Assembly: GCA_963790775.1 (NCBI GenBank)
Contig: CAWBPR010000005.1
Location: 124,001 to 188,000, forward strand
Direction: 5' to 3'
Length of the DNA: 64,000 nucleotides
Source of the DNA: JASJBU01 sp963790775
GTDB lineage: Bacteria; Pseudomonadota; Gammaproteobacteria; Chromatiales; Chromatiaceae
Both the position numbers and the translations under genes were made by a program. The notes beneath the pieces are model-generated. The model did no database searches. It saw only the letters and a program-made list of their open reading frames with translations, and had not been told where the DNA came from. Positions 50,547 through 64,000 of the stretch are shown piece after piece. Within the stretch, counting starts at the first letter, position 1; each line of letters starts with the position of its first letter.

Positions 50547-51242
50547 ATGGCCAAGCTGAGTAAGCGTAAGAAAGCGATCCGTGAAAAAGTTGAAGCCGGA
50601 AAAATTTATGCTGCGGAAGAGGCGTTCACCCTGTTGAAGGATGTCTCCTCGGTTAAATTCAAAGAAGCGGTGGAAGTCAGCGTGAATCTGGGTGTCGATG
50701 CGAAAAAATCGGATCAGGTTGTGCGTGGTTCCACTGTTCTGCCGCATGGCATAGGTAAAACGGTGCGTGTTGCGGTGTTCACCTCGGGAGCCAATGTGGA
50801 TGCAGCCAAAGAGGCTGGCGCGGATATTGTCGGTCTTGAGGATCTCGCAGCTGAAGTCAAGGCTGGAAAGATGGACTTTGACGTAGTCGTTGCAAGTCCG
50901 GACGCGATGCGTGTCGTTGGTCAACTGGGACAGATTCTCGGCCCGCGTGGTTTGATGCCTAATCCTAAAGTGGGCACGGTTACGCCCAATGTGGCGGAAG
51001 CCGTGCAGAATGCTAAGGCCGGACAGGTGCGCTATCGCACCGACAAGGCAGGTATCATTCACTGTTCAATCGGTAAGGTGGATTTTCAGCCAACCCAGTT
51101 GAAGGAGAACCTCGAATCATTGTTGAAGGCGCTGGTTAAAGCCAAGCCCAGCACCGCAAAAGGTATCTATCTGAAGAAGATAACGGTTTCTTCGACTATG
51201 GGGCCAGGCTTGGCGCTCGATCAAACCACGCTCACGACTTAA
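50547..51242 (+). CDS. rplA: 50S ribosomal protein L1
   Basis: 231 residues; builds the L1 stalk and represses its own operon by binding the rplK leader. Markers are MAKLSKRKKAIREKV, VASPDAMRVVGQLGQILGPRGLMPNPKVGTVT and the C-terminal TMGPGLALD. Starts 2 bases after rplK. Confidence 0.99.
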   Translation: MAKLSKRKKAIREKVEAGKIYAAEEAFTLLKDVSSVKFKEAVEVSVNLGVDAKKSDQVVRGSTVLPHGIGKTVRVAVFTSGANVDAAKEAGADIVGLEDLAAEVKAGKMDFDVVVASPDAMRVVGQLGQILGPRGLMPNPKVGTVTPNVAEAVQNAKAGQVRYRTDKAGIIHCSIGKVDFQPTQLKENLESLLKALVKAKPSTAKGIYLKKITVSSTMGPGLALDQTTLTT

Positions 51243-51309
51243 TTTTTCATTCCCCGCTCTGTATCGATCGAGTAAGGGGGTGATAAGGAACTTTGGGGTA
51301 TCGGTAATA

Positions 51310-51375
51310 CCGGTACCGTCAAAGACCGCAGGTGCGCCAGTTAGCGCTTAATTAACGCCCGCGCAGACGGTGCAA
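51310..51375 (+). ncRNA. Ribosomal protein L10 leader
   Basis: ACCGTC (51315-51320) pairs with GACGGT (51366-51371) and encloses AAAGACCGCAGGTGCG and CGCCCGCGCA, the conserved parts of the L10 (rplJ) autoregulatory leader known from E. coli. It lies between rplA and rplJ, as expected. Confidence 0.75.
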
Positions 51376-51491
51376 CCCAAATCAGGATTCTTCCTGGTGA
51401 TGGTGCGCATTGAGGTGCGGTGTATCGCTACACCGTTTTTGTAACTGAGAAACGGTACTTACGTTTTTCGCATTATCAGGAGGTGACGACT

Positions 51492-52019
51492 TTGGCACTC
51501 AATCTAGAGCAGAAGAAAGCCATTGTCGCCGAAGTCAGTGACGTAGCAAGCAGCGCGTTTTCCGCGGTTGCCGCAGAGTACAGGGGACTGACCGTTGAGG
51601 AGATGACCGAATTGCGCCGCGAAGCGCGCAATAACGGGGTTTATCTTCGCGTGGTCAAGAATTCCCTTGCCAGGCGGGCCGTGGAAGGCACCGAATTTGC
51701 CTGCATGCAGGAAGGTATGACGGGTCCATTGATCCTGGCCTTCTCGCAGGTGGATCCGGGTGCTGCCGCCCGCGTCATTAAGGACTTTGCCAAAGGGCAT
51801 CAGCATTTGCAGGTGAGACTGGTTTCAATCGGTGGTCAGATGTTGGCGCCGAGTGAGCTGGAAACCCTCGCCAAAATGCCGACTTATGACCAGGCTATCA
51901 GCATGCTGATGGCGGTTATGAAGGCCCCGGTGGAGAAGCTCGCACGCACCATGAAAGAGGTGCCTGGCAAGCTGGTCCGGACTGTGGCGGCGATCAAAGA
52001 CGCCAAAGAGGCGGCTTAA
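51492..52019 (+). CDS. rplJ: 50S ribosomal protein L10
   Basis: 175-residue stalk base protein that binds L7/L12 dimers and represses rplJL through its leader. TTG 51492, 7 bases after AGGAGG, gives MALNLEQKKAIVAEV, the usual start; the frame is open further to 51420. C-terminal helices end in AAIKDAKEAA. Confidence 0.96.
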   Translation: MALNLEQKKAIVAEVSDVASSAFSAVAAEYRGLTVEEMTELRREARNNGVYLRVVKNSLARRAVEGTEFACMQEGMTGPLILAFSQVDPGAAARVIKDFAKGHQHLQVRLVSIGGQMLAPSELETLAKMPTYDQAISMLMAVMKAPVEKLARTMKEVPGKLVRTVAAIKDAKEAA

Positions 52020-52076
52020 TCGGCTTTGTTTTTTTTATCATTTTTTCGTGCTTATATAAATTTTAGGAGTTAACCA

Positions 52077-52454
52077 ATGGCCGTATCTAAAGAAGAGATC
52101 CTGGAGGCTATTGCCGAGATGTCCGTAATGGACGTTGTCGCGCTGATTGAAGCCATGGAAGAGAAGTTTGGAGTAACCGCTGCTGCTGCAGTGGCGGCTG
52201 CGCCTGCTGCTGCTGGCGGTGCTGAGGCTGCTGCCGAAGAGCAGACTGAATTCGACGTGGTTCTGTCTGAAATCGGCGGTAACAAGATCGCAGTGATCAA
52301 GACCGTACGCGCTATGACGGGCCTGGGCCTGAAAGAGGCCAAAGAGGCCGTCGAGGGCGCGCCTACCACAGTGAAGGAAGGCGTCTCCAAGGAAGAGGCT
52401 GCAGCAGCCGCCAAACAACTCGAAGAGGCTGGCGCAAAAGCAGAGATCAAGTAA
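52077..52454 (+). CDS. rplL: 50S ribosomal protein L7/L12
   Basis: 125 residues: N-terminal dimerisation domain, Ala-rich hinge (about residues 36-55) and C-terminal factor-binding domain EKTEFDVVL-like with KTVRAMTGLGLKEAKEAVEGAPTTVKEG. Preceded by AGGAG. Confidence 0.98.
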   Translation: MAVSKEEILEAIAEMSVMDVVALIEAMEEKFGVTAAAAVAAAPAAAGGAEAAAEEQTEFDVVLSEIGGNKIAVIKTVRAMTGLGLKEAKEAVEGAPTTVKEGVSKEEAAAAAKQLEEAGAKAEIK

Positions 52455-52487
52455 TTCTGTACTCGATCGACTAAAAACTGCGTGATC

Positions 52488-52517
52488 GGGCTGGTGGCGT
52501 TTCGTCACCGGCCTTTT
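52488..52517 (+). terminator. Attenuator in the rplL-rpoB spacer
   Basis: GGGCTGGTG pairs with CACCGGCC around GCGTTTCGT, followed by TTTT. This corresponds in position to the partial terminator that sets the ratio of ribosomal protein to RNA polymerase synthesis in E. coli. Confidence 0.65.
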
Positions 52518-52688
52518 CCCGCTTGTTGGATACAGTTTGTTTAAATTTATATATCCAACCCAAGTGACTAGCTGGTTTTACTAAACCATGACGGGAAGTC
52601 AGAAATTTTCGCTTATTCTGCAGCACGCGCAGCCGCGGTGCAGGATAACACATGATTCACCAAGCCTTTGACACTGAGGGATGGCAGC

Positions 52689-56765
<4,077 letters not shown>

Positions 56766-56851
56766 GTGGCTGACTGAGGTCAGTTACCGTTTCCGTCCAT
56801 TAGGTACGTTAACGGTGCCTCCATGCACCACTCCTGACAGGAGATAGGATC

Positions 56852-61066
<4,215 letters not shown>

Positions 61067-61152
61067 ATCTGAAACCAAGAGCGGATTTACCACTTAGTAA
61101 GGGCAAGTCAGCTTGACAACAATGGAGAGCAAGCATAGAATGCGCGCTCTCT

Positions 61153-61186
61153 GACAGGCCGGCCCATTGCCGGCCTGTCGTTTCTA
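61153..61186 (+). terminator. Hairpin after rpoC
   Basis: GACAGGCCGGC-CCATT-GCCGGCCTGTC is a perfect 11-bp stem followed by GTTTCT. It lies 86 bases after rpoC. The weak U-tract leaves some doubt, but position and stem strength suggest the end of the rpoBC transcript. Confidence 0.6.
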
Positions 61187-61341
61187 GCGCTCTCCAGCCT
61201 TCTTCGGCGGGCGGAAAGGGCAAAGCCAAAGGCCTGAGAATTCGTGACCACCGGCGCATTTCGTTATGCGGACCGGTCAGGTGTCGACTTCTTCGAAATT
61301 TAGTTTATTGAGAACATCAGCGTCCCTGGAGACGGATATAG

Positions 61342-61716
61342 ATGGCAACAATTAACCAGCTGGTGCGTAAGCCCAGGAAGCGGAAGCCCGCGAAGAGTAA
61401 TGTGCCGGCACTTAATGCCTGCCCACAGAAACGTGGCGTGTGCACGCGTGTGTATACCACTACTCCGAAAAAACCCAACTCTGCATTGCGTAAGGTCGCA
61501 CGTGTGCGCTTGACCAATGGATTCGAGGTGACGAGTTATATCGGTGGCGAGGGTCACAATCTCCAGGAGCACTCTGTAGTGCTGATCCGGGGTGGACGTG
61601 TAAAAGATCTTCCTGGTGTGCGCTATCACGTGGTGCGTGGCAGTCTTGACACCTCCGGGGTTGAGAGTCGTCGTCAGGGCCGTTCGAAATACGGCGCCAA
61701 GCGACCGAAAAGCTAA
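61342..61716 (+). CDS. rpsL: 30S ribosomal protein S12
   Basis: 124 residues of the decoding centre. MATINQLVRKPRKRKPAKSN, TPKKPNSALRKVARVRLTNG and GVRYHVVRGSLDTSGV are all normal; the lysines at the common streptomycin-resistance positions appear wild type. First gene of the str operon. Confidence 0.99.
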   Translation: MATINQLVRKPRKRKPAKSNVPALNACPQKRGVCTRVYTTTPKKPNSALRKVARVRLTNGFEVTSYIGGEGHNLQEHSVVLIRGGRVKDLPGVRYHVVRGSLDTSGVESRRQGRSKYGAKRPKS

Positions 61717-61759
61717 TCGTTCAGTAACGAAATTTATACAGCGAATTTGAGATAGAGCA

Positions 61760-62230
61760 ATGCCAAGAAGACGTATTCCAGCCCGAAAGGAAACCCTGCC
61801 AGACCCTAAGTATGGTAGTAAGTTGTTGGCAAAATTCATCAATATGGTGATGGTCGACGGTAAAAAGTCCGTGGCGGAAAAGATCCTCTATGTGGCGCTC
61901 GACCAAGTTCTAGAAAAGCGTTCCGGTGAGGCGTTGGATTTACTCGATGTTGCGCTGGAAAATGTCCGTCCGGTGGTTGAGGTCAAGTCCCGCCGTGTGG
62001 GTGGTGCAACTTATCAGGTGCCGGTGGAGGTGCGTCCTAACAGGCGTAACTCTCTGGCTATGCGCTGGTTGATTGATGCATCGCGCAAGCGTGGTGAGAA
62101 ATCAATGGCCATGCGTCTCGCGGGTGAACTGTTGGATGCCTCGGAGAACAAAGGTGCGGCTGTCAAAAAGAAAGATGACACGCATCGTATGGCGGAAGCT
62201 AACAAGGCGTTCTCACACTATCGCTGGTAA
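61760..62230 (+). CDS. rpsG: 30S ribosomal protein S7
   Basis: 156 residues, binds the 3' major domain of 16S rRNA. MPRRRIPARKETLPDPKYGS, RVGGATYQVPVEVRPNRR and KKDDTHRMAEANKAFSHYRW are diagnostic. 43 bases after rpsL. Confidence 0.99.
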   Translation: MPRRRIPARKETLPDPKYGSKLLAKFINMVMVDGKKSVAEKILYVALDQVLEKRSGEALDLLDVALENVRPVVEVKSRRVGGATYQVPVEVRPNRRNSLAMRWLIDASRKRGEKSMAMRLAGELLDASENKGAAVKKKDDTHRMAEANKAFSHYRW

Positions 62231-62274
62231 GCGGTTTAACCCTAACTTAAGCTCTTTAAAAACAGGTTTGTAAC

Positions 62275-64000
62275 GTGGCACGGAAAACTCCTATCGAGCG
62301 CTATCGCAATATCGGGATCATGGCGCACATCGATGCTGGTAAGACGACGACTACTGAGCGTGTGCTTTATTACACCGGTGTTTCTCACAAAATCGGTGAA
62401 GTGCATGATGGCGCCGCCACCATGGACTGGATGGAGCAGGAGCAGGAGCGTGGTATAACCATCACCTCAGCGGCCACGACCTGTTTCTGGAGCGGTATGG
62501 GCAAGCAGTTTGCCGAGCACCGCTTCAACATCATCGATACCCCCGGGCATGTGGACTTCACGATTGAGGTGGAGCGCTCTTTGCGTGTTCTGGATGGTGC
62601 GGTTTTCGTGCTTTGCGCGGTTGGTGGTGTAGAGCCACAGTCGGAAACTGTCTGGCGTCAAGCCAATAAGTACCGTGTCCCTCGGATGGCTTTCGTCAAC
62701 AAGATGGACCGTATGGGCGCAAACTTTTTCCGGGTGGTTGGACAACTGAAAGACCGTCTTGGCGCCAATGCGGTGCCGATTCAGGTGCCAGTGGGTGCCG
62801 AAGAGGGCTTTCAGGGACTGGTGGACCTGGTGAAAATGAAATCCGTGGTCTGGTCCGAGCAAAACATGGGTGTGGAATTCGCCTACGAAGAGATTCCTGC
62901 CGATCTTGTTGATACTTGCAACGAGTGGCGCGAGCGTATGGTCGAGGCGGCTGCCGAAGGCTCAGACGAGCTGATGGAAAAGTACCTCGAAGACGGTGAG
63001 TTGTCAGAAGCTGAGATCCTTGAAGGTTTGCGTGTGCGTACCCTGAGGCTTGAGATTGTGCCTGTTACCTGCGGTTCCGCGTTCAAGAATAAGGGCGTAC
63101 AGGCGGTCCTCGATAAAGTGATCGAATTGATGCCTTCCCCTGTCGATGTGCCGGCGATTCGCGGTGTACTCGATGATGCAGATGAAACCGAAGCAGCGCG
63201 ACCTTCAAGTGACAATGCACCCTTTGCAGCATTGGCCTTCAAGATTGCGACTGATCCCTTCGTTGGCACCTTGACATTTTTCCGGGCTTACTCAGGAGTG
63301 CTTAAGTCGGGTGATACGGTCTACAACCCGGTTAAGGGCAAGAAGGAGCGTATCGGCCGAATTCTCCAGATGCACTCCAACTCACGCGAAGAGATAAAAG
63401 AGGTTTATGCTGGCGATATCGCTGCGGCAGTGGGCCTGAAGGATGTGACTACCGGAGAGACACTGTGCTCTCTGAGCGAGCCAATCACGCTTGAGCGTAT
63501 GGAGTTCCCGGAGCCGGTTATTGCTGTGGCGGTGGAACCCAAGACCAAGACCGACCAGGAGAAGATGGGTATTGCGCTGTCCAAGCTGGCACAGGAAGAT
63601 CCGTCTTTCAGAGTGAGTAGTGACGAGGAATCCGGACAGACCATCATCGCGGGTATGGGTGAGTTGCACCTGGATATCATTGTCGATCGCATGAGACGTG
63701 AGTTTAAGGTGGATGCAAACGTAGGCGCACCACAGGTGGCCTACCGTGAAACTATCCGCACCGCTGTAGAACAGGAAGGTAAGTTCGTCAGGCAGTCAGG
63801 TGGTCGTGGTCAGTATGGTCATGTCTATCTGCGCATCGAGCCGCAGAAAGCGGGCGTCGGTTATGAGTTCGTGAATGAGATTGTCGGTGGTGTGGTTCCA
63901 AGAGAATATATACCTGCTGTTGACAAGGGTGTGCAGGAGGCCATGAGGAATGGCGTGATTGCTGGTTATCCTGTGGTGGATGTGAAGGTCACCCTGTATG
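62275..64000 (+). CDS. fusA: Elongation factor G, 5' part
   Basis: Translocation GTPase; 575 codons are visible and the frame runs off the window. GTG 62275 gives MARKTPIERYRNIGIMAHIDAGKTTTTERV with G1 AHIDAGKT. RGITITSAATT (G2), DTPGHVDF (G3) and NKMDR (G4) follow. Domain IV begins within the visible part (SGGRGQYGHV). Confidence 0.99.
   Translation, partial: MARKTPIERYRNIGIMAHIDAGKTTTTERVLYYTGVSHKIGEVHDGAATMDWMEQEQERGITITSAATTCFWSGMGKQFAEHRFNIIDTPGHVDFTIEVERSLRVLDGAVFVLCAVGGVEPQSETVWRQANKYRVPRMAFVNKMDRMGANFFRVVGQLKDRLGANAVPIQVPVGAEEGFQGLVDLVKMKSVVWSEQNMGVEFAYEEIPADLVDTCNEWRERMVEAAAEGSDELMEKYLEDGELSEAEILEGLRVRTLRLEIVPVTCGSAFKNKGVQAVLDKVIELMPSPVDVPAIRGVLDDADETEAARPSSDNAPFAALAFKIATDPFVGTLTFFRAYSGVLKSGDTVYNPVKGKKERIGRILQMHSNSREEIKEVYAGDIAAAVGLKDVTTGETLCSLSEPITLERMEFPEPVIAVAVEPKTKTDQEKMGIALSKLAQEDPSFRVSSDEESGQTIIAGMGELHLDIIVDRMRREFKVDANVGAPQVAYRETIRTAVEQEGKFVRQSGGRGQYGHVYLRIEPQKAGVGYEFVNEIVGGVVPREYIPAVDKGVQEAMRNGVIAGYPVVDVKVTLY

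Overview
The window is about 64 kb of gene-dense bacterial chromosome from a gammaproteobacterium. The evidence is gene order: mreBCD-mrdAB-mltB-rlpA-dacA-ybeD-lipB-lipA, hemA-prfA-prmC, ispE-tRNA(Gln)-prs-rplY-pth, and tRNA(Tyr-Gly-Thr)-tuf-tRNA(Trp)-secE-nusG-rplKAJL-rpoBC-rpsLG-fusA. PEP-CTERM and GlyGly-CTERM/rhombosortase features plus DUF5666, DUF6502 and DUF1302 proteins point towards a free-living or symbiotic, Chromatiales-like or sulfur-oxidiser-like lineage. That placement is inference; no sulfur gene lies in the window. I see no CRISPR array, insertion sequence, prophage or integrase.

Layout. 1-2.8 kb: the 3' end of a MurU-like nucleotidyltransferase, a GCS2-type ligase and an AstE-type M14 metallopeptidase. 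3.2-4.0 kb: a PEP-CTERM protein. 4.0-15.6 kb: a long leftward array for envelope elongation (mreB, mreC, mreD, PBP2, RodA, MltB, RlpA, PBP5), lipoylation (lipB, lipA) and a YdcF protein. 15.9-18.4 kb: a small DUF3330-like protein and a DUF5666 lipoprotein/DUF6502 pair. 18.9-22.2 kb: gatCAB. 22.4-25.6 kb: a secreted metalloprotease gene with a GlyGly-CTERM tail broken by about seven single-base frameshifts, a small lipoprotein and an intact rhombosortase. 25.6-30.5 kb: a moeB-like gene, a hypothetical gene, prmC, prfA and hemA.

30.8-41.1 kb is the most unusual part. Two convergent operons each encode a LolA-like periplasmic protein of the same family. The rightward one adds a DUF1302 outer-membrane protein and an RND/MMPL transporter; the leftward one adds two FtsX/MacB-type permeases and an ATPase, a LolCDE-like set. 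They look like two alternative inner-to-outer-membrane lipid or lipoprotein trafficking routes, inserted between hemA and pth. The following block (pth, rplY, prs, tRNA-Gln, ispE, TPR lipoprotein) is inverted relative to the hemA side as found in Pseudomonas, and lacks lolB and ychF at the expected places.

47.1-64 kb is the conserved translation/transcription cluster, running rightward and ending inside fusA.

Oddities include an mreC whose conserved N-terminus has no ATG, GTG or TTG start and sits next to a three-copy GGAGTAT element, a TPR lipoprotein whose signal peptide is one base out of frame, a decayed tRNA-Gln copy, a REP-like palindrome pair, and a hairpin-rich leader ahead of rplK.
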